DNA from: Candidatus Dormiibacter spiritus
GTDB lineage: Bacteria > Chloroflexota > Dormibacteria > Dormibacterales > Dormibacteraceae
NCBI GenBank assembly: GCA_003244185.1
Contig: QHBT01000018.1
Span: forward strand, 1-64,000
Length of the DNA: 64,000 bases
Direction: 5' to 3'
Position numbers and translations under genes: made by a program. Below the pieces are notes generated by a model, which saw only the letters and a program-made list of their open reading frames with translations, did not search any database and was not told the DNA's origin. This document shows positions 24,233 to 32,541 of the stretch, piece by piece (the first letter of the stretch is position 1; each line of letters opens with the position of its first letter).

Positions 24233-25020
24233 AGCGCTGTCAGCACTGCGTTGATCTGATCTTTCAACCGCCTTGCCGCTCCGCCCGGATCGTCGGCGTA
24301 GAGCACCGATCGGCTGCTGCTGATCAGGCACGACGCATCGTCACCGTTCCAGGCAGCCCGCACCGATGCCTCCAACTCCCCGTCCTGGGCCCCAATCCCG
24401 GGGATGAGAAACGGCAGGGGCGTGGTCTGACGCACACGTGCGATCTCCGCCGGCGCGGTCGCGCCAACCACCAGTCCCACGTTCTCGAACTCGTTCAGGC
24501 TCTGCGCCAGACGGGCGACTCGGAGATAGAGCGGCTCTCCGCCGGAATCCTGTTCCTGCAGATCCGCCGCACCCGCGTTGGAGGTGCGACAGACCACGTA
24601 GACGCCCCGGGCGCGGTGCTGGGTCAGCTCCCGCAGGGAGTCCCCCCCGAGATAGGGTTGGGCGGTCACGGCGTCCATCTCGAGGGCTTCGAAGATCCCG
24701 CTGGCATAGGCCCGCATGGTGTGATCGATGTCGCCCCGCTTCGCGTCATAGAGCACGGGGATGTCCTCCGGGATGCGCCGCCTCAGCTCGCCCAGAGCCT
24801 TCAGGCCGTCGGCGCCGTACTGCTCCCAGAACGCCGCGTTGGGCTTGTAGCAGCAGACGTGCTCCTGAGTTGCCCGCACCACCTCCGTGCAGTGAGCAAG
24901 GGCGCCGGCCGCGCCGCCCCGCAAGCGAACGGGGTCCGGATCGAGTCCAACACAGAGGAGGGAGTGACGGCTGGCGGCGGCTCGTCGCAGTCGCTCGAAG
25001 AAGCCAGGTTCAGCCGGCAT
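24229..25020 (-). CDS. pyrF: Orotidine 5'-phosphate decarboxylase, type 2
   Basis: PyrF (263 residues) decarboxylates OMP to UMP. The subfamily 2 pattern is seen in LLCVGLDPDPVRL, CYKPNAAFWEQYGADG, VLYDAKRGDIDHTM (catalytic Lys and Asp) and PFLIPGIGAQDG. The type 2 enzyme is typical of Actinobacteria, Myxococcus and Chloroflexi rather than Firmicutes or enterics. No other pyrimidine gene is adjacent. It starts at ATG 25020 and its stop overlaps the next start. Confidence 0.95.
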   Translation of the reverse strand: MPAEPGFFERLRRAAASRHSLLCVGLDPDPVRLRGGAAGALAHCTEVVRATQEHVCCYKPNAAFWEQYGADGLKALGELRRRIPEDIPVLYDAKRGDIDHTMRAYASGIFEALEMDAVTAQPYLGGDSLRELTQHRARGVYVVCRTSNAGAADLQEQDSGGEPLYLRVARLAQSLNEFENVGLVVGATAPAEIARVRQTTPLPFLIPGIGAQDGELEASVRAAWNGDDASCLISSSRSVLYADDPGGAARRLKDQINAVLTAL

Positions 25021-25138
25021 GGTTCTCGGTGTCGGCGGCCGGCGGGCCGCTCATGCTCTGCGTTGCGCCCACCATCAGCAGCCGAGCGTCGCCTGATCGG
25101 CTGAGCTGGGCGACCAGCTCGCCTGTCGTCGCCTTCAC
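25010..25138 (-). CDS. Possible small protein upstream of pyrF
   Basis: GTG 25138 opens a 42-residue frame (start KATTGELVAQLSRSGDARLL) whose stop lies 11 bases inside pyrF. No family is recognised and it could be chance. The rest of the 290-base interval 25021-25310 contains only the nadE upstream sequence, with a CACAAT hexamer at 25296-25301 nine bases before the nadE ATG. Confidence 0.2.
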   Translation of the reverse strand: MKATTGELVAQLSRSGDARLLMVGATQSMSGPPAADTENHAG

Positions 25139-25310
25139 TGCTTCACGTCAGTCTCAAACATCCCGCATCGCCACTTCATCGTAGTCAGGCGCGATCCCCG
25201 ATCCGCCATTGGGTGCGCGCTGCCGCGCGGTGCTCAACCTGGGCCTCACGCCGCGGCAAGGGTCCGCTGGTTCGCGTGGCGCTCGGGAAGCGGGGCACAA
25301 TTAGGTTCGT

Positions 25311-27092
25311 ATGAAAGTTGAGCTGGCGCGCCCTCTGCGCGTGGCCCTGGCCCAGATCAACCCGACTGTGGGCGACCTGGCGGAAAACGCCAGGCGCATG
25401 ATCGAGTGGATCGAACGAGCCAAAGGCCAGAGCTGCGATCTCCTAGTCTTTCCCGAGCTCTGCCTCACCGGTTACCCACCCGAAGATCTGCTGTTGAAGC
25501 CTACATTCATCCGCGACAACCTGGCTCAGCGCGACCGGGTGGTGGCCGCTACCAGGGGCATCGCCGCGATCGGCGGCTTCGTCGATCGCGAACTGGACCT
25601 CCACAACGCCGCCTTCTTCGCAGCCGAGGGCGAGCTGCGGGGCGTCTACCACAAGGTCTACCTGCCCAACTACGGCGTCTTCGACGAGGAGCGCTACTTC
25701 CAGCGCGGCCGGCGCTGCCCGATTTTCGAATACTGCGGCGTTCGGATCGGCGTCTCCATCTGCGAGGACGCCTGGTACCCGACGGGACCCATCTCGCTCC
25801 AGGCAACCCACGGCGCGGAACTGCTCGTGAACATCAACGGCTCTCCCTACCACCACGGCAAGCGGGAGGCGCGCGAGACGATGATCAGGACGCGAGCGAT
25901 GGACTCAGGTGCCTTCCTTGCCTGGAACAACCTGGTCGGCGGCCAGGATGAGCTCGTCTTCGACGGCAACAGCGTCATCTTCGCTCCCGATGGCGGGACA
26001 GTGGCTCGCGCCGCCAGCTTCGAGGAGGAGCTGCTGATTACCGATCTTGAACTCGGCAGCGTATTCGGTGGCCGCCTGCACGACAGCCGTCTGCGCAAGG
26101 AAGCGTCGCAACCGGCTCACATCGATCTCGCCGTGGCGGAGATCGTCGTGTCGGAGGCGCCGGCTGAGCGGAGTGAACCTCGGCTGACCGCCCGCCTGGC
26201 TGAGCCTCTGAGCGGGCCGGCCGAAGTCTATGCGGCTCTGGTCTGCGGCACTCGCGACTATGTGCGCAAGACAGGGGCCTTTGAGAGGGTGCTGCTTGGT
26301 CTCTCCGGTGGCGTCGATTCCGCACTCACAGCCGCTGTGGCCGCGGACGCCCTGGGCGCGGAGAATGTCACAGGCGTCCTGATGCCCTCCGCTTACACGT
26401 CGCCCGAGAGCGTGGAGGACGCCGAGATGCTGGCGCGCAGTCTGGACCTCAAGTTCTACTGCCTGCCGATCGATGAGCTCCGCCGCGCGTATGAGGCAGC
26501 GCTGGCCGACGCCTTCCAGGGGCTCAAGCCAGGTCTGGCGGAGGAGAACATCCAGGCTCGCGTCCGGGGCAACCTGCTGATGGCCCTGTCCAACAAGTTC
26601 GGCTGGATGGTGCTCACCACCGGCAACAAGTCGGAGATGGCGACCGGCTACTGCACCCTCTACGGGGACATGGCGGGCGGCTTCGCAGTCTTGAAGGACA
26701 TTCCCAAGACGCTCGTGTACGAGCTGTGCGAGTACCGCAACTCAGCCGGCCCTGAGGTGATCCCGCGGCGGATACTTGACAAGCCGCCCTCGGCCGAGCT
26801 CCGCCAGGACCAAAAGGATTCGGACAGCCTGCCTCCGTACGGGGAGCTGGATCCGATTCTGCAGGCCTACGTGGAGGACGATCGCAGCTTTGAGGAGCTG
26901 GTCGCCCAGGGCCACTCGCCGGAAACGGTTCGCCGGGCGATCGCTCTGGTGGACGCCAGCGAGTACAAGAGGCGGCAGGCGGCTCCCGGCATCAAGATCA
27001 CTCCCCGGGCCTTCGGCCGAGATCGGCGGATGCCGATCACCAACCGCTACCTACCGAACGGCGGGCGGGAGCCGACCCCCAGGCATAATTAG
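25311..27092 (+). CDS. nadE: Glutamine-dependent NAD+ synthetase
   Basis: The protein (593 residues) fuses an N-terminal nitrilase-type glutaminase to a C-terminal NAD synthetase. The glutaminase triad is Glu in FPELCLTGYPPEDLL, Lys in YHKVYLPNYGVFDE and Cys in GVSICEDAWY. The synthetase has the PP-loop LGLSGGVDSALTAAVA, TGNKSEMATGYCTLYGD and a C-terminal KITPRAFGRDRRMPITNRY. It starts at ATG 25311 with CACAATTAGGTT just upstream; a very similar stretch, CATAATTAGGTT, precedes the pyruvate dehydrogenase operon at about 27,086, hinting at a shared promoter type. Confidence 0.97.
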   Translation: MKVELARPLRVALAQINPTVGDLAENARRMIEWIERAKGQSCDLLVFPELCLTGYPPEDLLLKPTFIRDNLAQRDRVVAATRGIAAIGGFVDRELDLHNAAFFAAEGELRGVYHKVYLPNYGVFDEERYFQRGRRCPIFEYCGVRIGVSICEDAWYPTGPISLQATHGAELLVNINGSPYHHGKREARETMIRTRAMDSGAFLAWNNLVGGQDELVFDGNSVIFAPDGGTVARAASFEEELLITDLELGSVFGGRLHDSRLRKEASQPAHIDLAVAEIVVSEAPAERSEPRLTARLAEPLSGPAEVYAALVCGTRDYVRKTGAFERVLLGLSGGVDSALTAAVAADALGAENVTGVLMPSAYTSPESVEDAEMLARSLDLKFYCLPIDELRRAYEAALADAFQGLKPGLAEENIQARVRGNLLMALSNKFGWMVLTTGNKSEMATGYCTLYGDMAGGFAVLKDIPKTLVYELCEYRNSAGPEVIPRRILDKPPSAELRQDQKDSDSLPPYGELDPILQAYVEDDRSFEELVAQGHSPETVRRAIALVDASEYKRRQAAPGIKITPRAFGRDRRMPITNRYLPNGGREPTPRHN

Positions 27093-27125
27093 GTTCTATC
27101 GCACCCTTGGGAAAGAGGAATATCT

Positions 27126-29639
27126 GTGCCCGAAAGCTTTGACGTCGCCGTGATCGGCGGCGGCCCCGGAGGTTACGTCGCGGCGATCCGCGCCGCTCAG
27201 CTCGGGGCCCAGGTGGCCCTGGTCGAGAAGGAGCGGCTCGGCGGCACCTGCCTGGTCAAAGGCTGCATCCCGACCAAGGCGCTGCTGCAGTCGTCCGAGC
27301 TGTACCACACGGTGAGCAAGCAGGGCGCCGAATTCGGCGTGATCGCCGAAACCGTCCGGTTCGATCTACCGGCCGCCCAGGCGCGACGGGAAAAGGTGGT
27401 CGATGGACTTGTCAACGGGGTTGGCAGTCTGCTCAAAGCGAACGGCGTGACAGTCCTCAAAGGAGGCGCCTCGCTGGCCAGAGGCGGCAAGTTCCAGGTC
27501 GGCGGCGCCGCCTACATGGCCCGCAACACGATCATCGCCACTGGCTCAGCGGCCAGCCGCCTGCCGGTCCCAGGCGGCGAGGGGACTATCGACTCCGACG
27601 GCATGCTTGAGCTTCGCCAGGTGCCTGACAGCATGACGGTGATCGGCGGCGGCGTGGTCGGCATGGAGTGGGGCGCCCTCTATGCCGCGCTGGGCACGAA
27701 GGTGACTGTGATCGAGATGCTGCCGCAGATCCTGCCCACTGTCGAGAGCGACCTGATTGGGCTCTATCGCAAGCACTTCGAGGGCCTGGGCGGAACCATC
27801 CACACCGGGGCCAAGGTCGAGGCTGTCAAGCAGACCCGCGGCGGGCTGACGGTCAGCTTCACCGTCGGCGGCGAGAAGCAGCAGATCGACTCAGAGGTGG
27901 TGCTGCGCGCCACCGGCCGGGTTCCCTACACCGAGGGGCTGAGCCTGGAGGCAGCCGGCGTGGAGACCGAGCGAGGCCGCGTCAAGGTCGATGAGCAGCT
28001 GCGCACCTCCGCCGACGGCGTCTGGGCGATCGGCGACGTGATAGGCGGCATCATGCTGGCGCACGTCGCCTCCTACGAGGGCGTGTGCGCAGTCGAGAAC
28101 ATCGTCGCCGGCGCCGGTCGCGCACCCGATTACCACGCGGCGCCAAACTGCATCTACACCGATCCTGAGATCGCCCACGTCGGTCTGGGCGAGAAGGAAG
28201 CCGGCGAACAGGGCTATCAGGTCAAGGTAGGCAAGTTCCCGTTTGCGGCTTCCGGCCGCGCCATGACGCTGGGCCAGACCGAGGGCGCCATCAAGGTGAT
28301 TCTCGACGCCAAGGACGAAACGGTCTTGGGCGTGCACATGGTGGGCCCGCGAGTGACCGACGTGGTGGCAGAAGCCACACTGGCCGTCCAGCAGCGGCTC
28401 AAGCTGCACGAGCTCGACCTCACCATGCACGCCCATCCCACCCTGGCCGAGTCGCTGCTCCAGGCAGCGCTGGCGGCCGACGGGCGCGCCATCGAAATCC
28501 CCAATCGCCGCCGCCCGGCTCCGGCCGCCGGCGGCGCCAGCACGGAGGAAAAGCCGGTGTCCAGCACTGTGAAGACCGAGACGAATGCAGCCGGCGCCAG
28601 CAACGGAGCCGCCCCTGGGCACAACGTGGACCAGTCCAAACTTGAGCTCAAGAAGCAGAACAAGGCTGAGCTGCTGAAGCTCTACCGGCTGATGTACCTG
28701 ATCCGCCGCTTTGAAGAACGGGCCCAGGTGGAGTACACGAGGGCCAAGATTGGCGGCTACTGCCACCTCAATCTGGGCGAGGAGGCGACGGTCGTGGGCG
28801 GCATCTTGGCGCTCAGGCCCGAGGATTACATCTACACGAGCTACCGCGAGCACGGCCACGCGATCGCGCGCGGCTTGGACCCGAAGGCGGTGATGGCCGA
28901 GCTCTTCGGTCGGGAGGGCGGAGTCGCCCACGGCCGGGGCGGCTCCATGCACATCTTCGACTACGACGCTCGCTTCATGGGCGGCTACGGCATAGTGGGC
29001 GGCCACCTTCCGCTGGCGGTGGGCGCCGCCTTCGCCAGCCGCTACGCCGAATCGTCCGAGGTCACTTTCTGCATGTTCGGCGATGGGGCTACCAACATCG
29101 GCGCCTTTCACGAGTCGCTCAACTTTTCGAAGGTGTTCAAGCTGCCGGTCGTCTGGTTCTGCATCAACAACCAGTACGGCATGGGTACCGCCGTCGACCG
29201 GGCATCAGCCCTGTCCGAGATCTACCGCAAAGCCTGCGCCTACGACATGGAGTCGATTCGGATTGACGGCAACGACGTGCTGGAAGTGCTGCGCAAAACT
29301 TCCGAAGTGGTCGAGAAGACGCGCCAGGACATGGAGCCGCGCTTCATCGAGGCGGTCAACTACCGCTTCAAGGGCCACTCGGTGGTCGATCCTGATAAGT
29401 ACCGCGATGCGGAGGAGAAGGCGCGCTGGAACAAGAACGACCCGATAGGCCTTTTTGAACACCGTTTGACCTCTGCCAAGATCGCCGCCGAGGAAGACTT
29501 GAACCAGGTTCGCGAGGAGGTGCAGGAGCAGGTCGACGCCGCTGTCAAGTTTGCGGACGAAAGCCCGAACCCGCCGGTGGAAGAGCTCTTCCGTTACCTC
29601 TACGCCGACGAATTCGAGACAGTGAGAACCAATGCCTGA
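27126..29639 (+). CDS. Fused dihydrolipoyl dehydrogenase (E3) and pyruvate dehydrogenase E1 alpha
   Basis: One open frame of 837 residues from GTG 27126. Residues 1-460 are an E3 flavoprotein: FAD motif VIGGGPGGYVAAIRAAQLG, redox disulfide in GGTCLVKGCIPTK, NAD motif TVIGGGVVGMEWG and catalytic HAHPTLAES. A Pro/Ala/Thr-rich linker of about 50 residues follows, then E1 alpha (about residues 510-837) with RRFEERAQVEY, YREHGHAIARG and the thiamine diphosphate motif GDGATNIGAFHESLN. Inside the linker an in-frame GTG at 28557 is preceded by GGAGG eight bases upstream, so free E1 alpha may also be made. E1 beta follows with an eight-base overlap. The fusion seems unusual. Confidence 0.93.
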   Translation: MPESFDVAVIGGGPGGYVAAIRAAQLGAQVALVEKERLGGTCLVKGCIPTKALLQSSELYHTVSKQGAEFGVIAETVRFDLPAAQARREKVVDGLVNGVGSLLKANGVTVLKGGASLARGGKFQVGGAAYMARNTIIATGSAASRLPVPGGEGTIDSDGMLELRQVPDSMTVIGGGVVGMEWGALYAALGTKVTVIEMLPQILPTVESDLIGLYRKHFEGLGGTIHTGAKVEAVKQTRGGLTVSFTVGGEKQQIDSEVVLRATGRVPYTEGLSLEAAGVETERGRVKVDEQLRTSADGVWAIGDVIGGIMLAHVASYEGVCAVENIVAGAGRAPDYHAAPNCIYTDPEIAHVGLGEKEAGEQGYQVKVGKFPFAASGRAMTLGQTEGAIKVILDAKDETVLGVHMVGPRVTDVVAEATLAVQQRLKLHELDLTMHAHPTLAESLLQAALAADGRAIEIPNRRRPAPAAGGASTEEKPVSSTVKTETNAAGASNGAAPGHNVDQSKLELKKQNKAELLKLYRLMYLIRRFEERAQVEYTRAKIGGYCHLNLGEEATVVGGILALRPEDYIYTSYREHGHAIARGLDPKAVMAELFGREGGVAHGRGGSMHIFDYDARFMGGYGIVGGHLPLAVGAAFASRYAESSEVTFCMFGDGATNIGAFHESLNFSKVFKLPVVWFCINNQYGMGTAVDRASALSEIYRKACAYDMESIRIDGNDVLEVLRKTSEVVEKTRQDMEPRFIEAVNYRFKGHSVVDPDKYRDAEEKARWNKNDPIGLFEHRLTSAKIAAEEDLNQVREEVQEQVDAAVKFADESPNPPVEELFRYLYADEFETVRTNA

Positions 29640-30624
29640 GAAGCTTTTCCGCAACGCGCTGAGGGAAGCCCTGGATGAGGAGATGGCGCGCGACGACGAT
29701 ATCTTCCTCATCGGCGAGGACATAGGCGTCTTCGGCGGCGCCTACCGCGTCACCGAGGGCCTGATCGACAAGTACGGCGCCCGCCGGGTGGTCGACGCAC
29801 CCATCTCGGAAGAGGTGATCGCCGGCTGCGCGATCGGCGCCGCGATGAGTGGGTTGAGGCCCGTGGTGGAGATGATGACCATCAACTTCTCACTCCTGGC
29901 CTACGACCAGATAGTCAACAACGCGGCCAAGGTGCGCTACATGTTCGGCGGCAAGGTCAGCGTGCCGCTGGTCATCCGCCTTCCGGGCGGCGCCGGTCAT
30001 CAGCTTTCGTCCCAGCACTCGCACAGCTTCGAGGTTCTCTATGGCTTGATCCCGGGTCTGATAGTGGCGGCGCCGACCAGCCCCGAGGACGGCAAGGGCT
30101 TGCTCAAGTCGGCCATCAGGACCAACAACCCGGTCATGTTCCTGGAAAGCATGAGCCTTTACAACCTTCGGGGCGAGGTGCCCGATGGTGACTACACGAC
30201 CCCTCTGGGCAAGGCGGCGGTTCGCCGACGAGGCTCGGATCTCACGATCATCGGCGTGTCCCGTCAGTCGGTGCTGGCGACGCTGGCCGGACAGAAGCTG
30301 GAGGAGGAGGATCTGGACGCTGAGGTGATCGACCTCCGCAGCATCCGGCCGATCGACTGGGAGACGATCACCGAGTCTGTCGACCGAACATCTCGCTGCT
30401 TGGTGGTCGAGGAGGGCTGGCCCACCTATGGGGTCGGGGCGGAGATTGCCGCCGGCATCCAGGAACGCTGCTTCGACCACCTCGACGCTCCCGTCCGCCG
30501 GTTGGGCGGCGCCGAGGTTCCCATGCCCTACAACAAGGGCTTGGAAAAAGCCTCCATCCCCGCTGTCGATGACATAGTGCGCCACGCCCTGGTCACTGTC
30601 GGCAAGCAGTCCGCCGCGGTCTAG
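29632..30624 (+). CDS. pdhB: Pyruvate dehydrogenase E1 component, beta subunit
   Basis: A 330-residue E1 beta subunit with the pyrophosphate-contact region IGEDIGVFGGAYRVTEGL, APISEEVIAGCAIGAAMSGLRP, and IRLPGGAGHQLSSQHSHSFE near the active site. It pairs with the E1 alpha part of the preceding fusion, with which it overlaps by eight bases. The substrate could also be another 2-oxoacid (acetoin or branched-chain), but the complete E3/E1/E2 set and residues around the active site fit pyruvate best. Seventeen bases separate it from the E2 gene. Confidence 0.93.
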   Translation: MPEKLFRNALREALDEEMARDDDIFLIGEDIGVFGGAYRVTEGLIDKYGARRVVDAPISEEVIAGCAIGAAMSGLRPVVEMMTINFSLLAYDQIVNNAAKVRYMFGGKVSVPLVIRLPGGAGHQLSSQHSHSFEVLYGLIPGLIVAAPTSPEDGKGLLKSAIRTNNPVMFLESMSLYNLRGEVPDGDYTTPLGKAAVRRRGSDLTIIGVSRQSVLATLAGQKLEEEDLDAEVIDLRSIRPIDWETITESVDRTSRCLVVEEGWPTYGVGAEIAAGIQERCFDHLDAPVRRLGGAEVPMPYNKGLEKASIPAVDDIVRHALVTVGKQSAAV

Positions 30625-30640
30625 TCAGCGGGAGGAAACC

Positions 30641-32047
30641 ATGTCAGAAGTCAACATGCCCAAGCTCTCCGACACGATGGAGGAGGGCACGGTGCTGGAG
30701 TGGAAGCAGCAGGACGGCGCCGAGGTGAAGAAGGGCGAGGTGCTGGCCGAGATCGAGTCGGACAAAGCCAGCTTCGAGATCGAAGCCGAGGCGGACGGCG
30801 TTCTCCACATAGCCGTCCAGAAAGGTCAGGCCGTCCCGGTTGGTGAGAGGATCGCTAGCATCGGCGGCGAGCCGGCAGCCGCCTCAGCGGAGCCGGAGGA
30901 GAAAGCGGTTCAGGCGGCCGCCTCGCAAGGTGGTGGCGACGGGCAGGGCAGCAGCGCGGACGGCACCGAGCATGAGGTTGCGGCAGGTGAGCAGGAGCCC
31001 GGCCCGGATCAGGCCGAGGCCCCAGCCGAAGAGCCCGAGAAAGCACCCAAACCTGAAGCCGGCAGCCAGCCTGAGGCGGCTTCGGCAGAGCCGAGCCAGG
31101 CGCAGGCCGCAGCGGCGCAGCGCCCCGAGGCCGCAGGCGCGGCCGGAACGAAGGCCTCCCCTCTCGCCCGCCGGCTCGCCTCTGAGATGGGCGTTGATCT
31201 CGGCTCAGTCCAGGGCAGCGGTCCGGAGGGCCGGGTAGTCAAGGAAGATGTTGTGGCTGCCGCGGAGCAGGGCGGCACGTCCCAGGCCCGACCGGCCGCC
31301 GCCGCGCCAGCACGGGCCGCAGGTGCTTCCCGCCGTCCCGCCTCAGGCAGCGAAACTGTGGAGCCCAACCGCATGCAGGCGACCATCGCCAAGCGCATGG
31401 CGCAGTCGAAGACGACGGTTCCCCACTTCTACGTAACCGTCGAAGCGGAGGTCGATGAAGCTGTTCGCCTTCGGGAGCAGCTGAAGAGCTCTTATCCGGG
31501 CGCCGAGAAGGTCACGATGACCGATCTCCTCACCCGCGCCTGCGCGATAGTCCTGACCCGCTTTCCTGAGGTGAACAGCTCCTGGGTCGAGGGCAGGTTC
31601 GAACGCAAACACGGAGTCAGCATCGGGCTCGCGGTGCCGCCCAGTGAGGGCCTGGGCCTGCTGGTACCTGTGGTGCACGACGTCGATCGGAAGGATCTGG
31701 TCCAGATCTCGATCGAGACGCGGCAGGTGATCGAGCGGGCGCGCTCGGGCAAGCCTGGCGCGGGCGACTTGGAGGGAGGCAGCTTCAGCATCTCCAACCT
31801 CGGCATGTATGGCGTGGATGAGTTCTCTGCCATCATCAACCCGCCCGAGTCAGCGATCCTGGCGGTGGGCGCGATCAAGGATGTCGCTCTGGTTCGAAAT
31901 GGGCAGCTGGTTGTCGGCAAGGTGATGCGCATGACGCTGTCGGTCGACCATCGGGTCTTCTACGGCGCCACCGCCGCCCAGTTCATGGCGGAGCTGAAGC
32001 GCCTGCTCGAGAACCCGATCAGTCTCGTTCTGCCGCCGGAAGAGTAG
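30641..32047 (+). CDS. pdhC: Dihydrolipoamide acetyltransferase (E2) of pyruvate dehydrogenase
   Basis: E2 of 468 residues starting at ATG 30641 after GGGAGGAAACC. One lipoyl domain (residues 1-78) has the lipoyl Lys in IESDKASFEIEA. A long Ala/Pro/Glu-rich hinge follows, then a peripheral subunit-binding domain (ASPLARRLASEMGVDLGSVQGSG), a second hinge and the catalytic acyltransferase domain ending with SVDHRVFYGATAAQFM, which contains the catalytic His. It completes a contiguous E3-E1a-E1b-E2 operon. Confidence 0.95.
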   Translation: MSEVNMPKLSDTMEEGTVLEWKQQDGAEVKKGEVLAEIESDKASFEIEAEADGVLHIAVQKGQAVPVGERIASIGGEPAAASAEPEEKAVQAAASQGGGDGQGSSADGTEHEVAAGEQEPGPDQAEAPAEEPEKAPKPEAGSQPEAASAEPSQAQAAAAQRPEAAGAAGTKASPLARRLASEMGVDLGSVQGSGPEGRVVKEDVVAAAEQGGTSQARPAAAAPARAAGASRRPASGSETVEPNRMQATIAKRMAQSKTTVPHFYVTVEAEVDEAVRLREQLKSSYPGAEKVTMTDLLTRACAIVLTRFPEVNSSWVEGRFERKHGVSIGLAVPPSEGLGLLVPVVHDVDRKDLVQISIETRQVIERARSGKPGAGDLEGGSFSISNLGMYGVDEFSAIINPPESAILAVGAIKDVALVRNGQLVVGKVMRMTLSVDHRVFYGATAAQFMAELKRLLENPISLVLPPEE

Positions 32048-32113
32048 AGCCCTGGCGCCTGACAGCGACTGCAGCACTGGCCCCGCGTGCCGGCCCGCTT
32101 GTGACGGGCCCTC

Positions 32114-32536
32114 GTGACCCCTGCCGAGGAACTGGAGAGACTACTTTCCGGTGGCCTGCGGCCTGGGGAGCCCCAACTGGACGAGCTGGCAGCCCCGGTA
32201 CCGGGCCGAGCTGGGGCGACGCTGGCGAGGGTGCGCGAGGTGCTGGAGCCGGTCGTGCGTCATTCCAGTGGTGAATGGCCCGCTCTGAGCGAATGGCCGG
32301 CCGAGCTGCCTGAATGGTTCCTCCAGCAGTGTGTGGACGATGAGCTGCTGCGCGACTGCGTGGTCGATCGCTGGTCGCTGCGCGGCTGGCTTTACTGGCT
32401 CCACCCCGATCGGCGCAAGTGGCGCTGGGCCGGCGCCGGCGCTGGCGCCGACGAACTCCGCATCCAGCTGCAGGTTCTAGAGCGGCCCTATCTGCGGGGC
32501 GCGCTCGAGTGGCTGCTGAAAGTAGCCACTGCCTGA
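32114..32536 (+). CDS. Hypothetical protein, tryptophan-rich
   Basis: The frame opens at GTG 32114 and gives 140 residues with many Trp (WPALSEWPAELPEWFLQQC, WSLRGWLYWLHPDRRKWRW). No signal peptide or family is recognised. It follows the pyruvate dehydrogenase E2 gene after 66 bases and may be co-transcribed. It ends five bases before the end of the convergent histidine kinase gene. Confidence 0.6.
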   Translation: MTPAEELERLLSGGLRPGEPQLDELAAPVPGRAGATLARVREVLEPVVRHSSGEWPALSEWPAELPEWFLQQCVDDELLRDCVVDRWSLRGWLYWLHPDRRKWRWAGAGAGADELRIQLQVLERPYLRGALEWLLKVATA

Positions 32537-32541
32537 GGCCG

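Noticed and set aside
27891-29111. 406-codon minus-strand frame opposite the E3-E1-alpha gene
   Set aside because: Antisense to conserved cofactor motifs; composition (many His, Val, Gln) is typical of a shadow.
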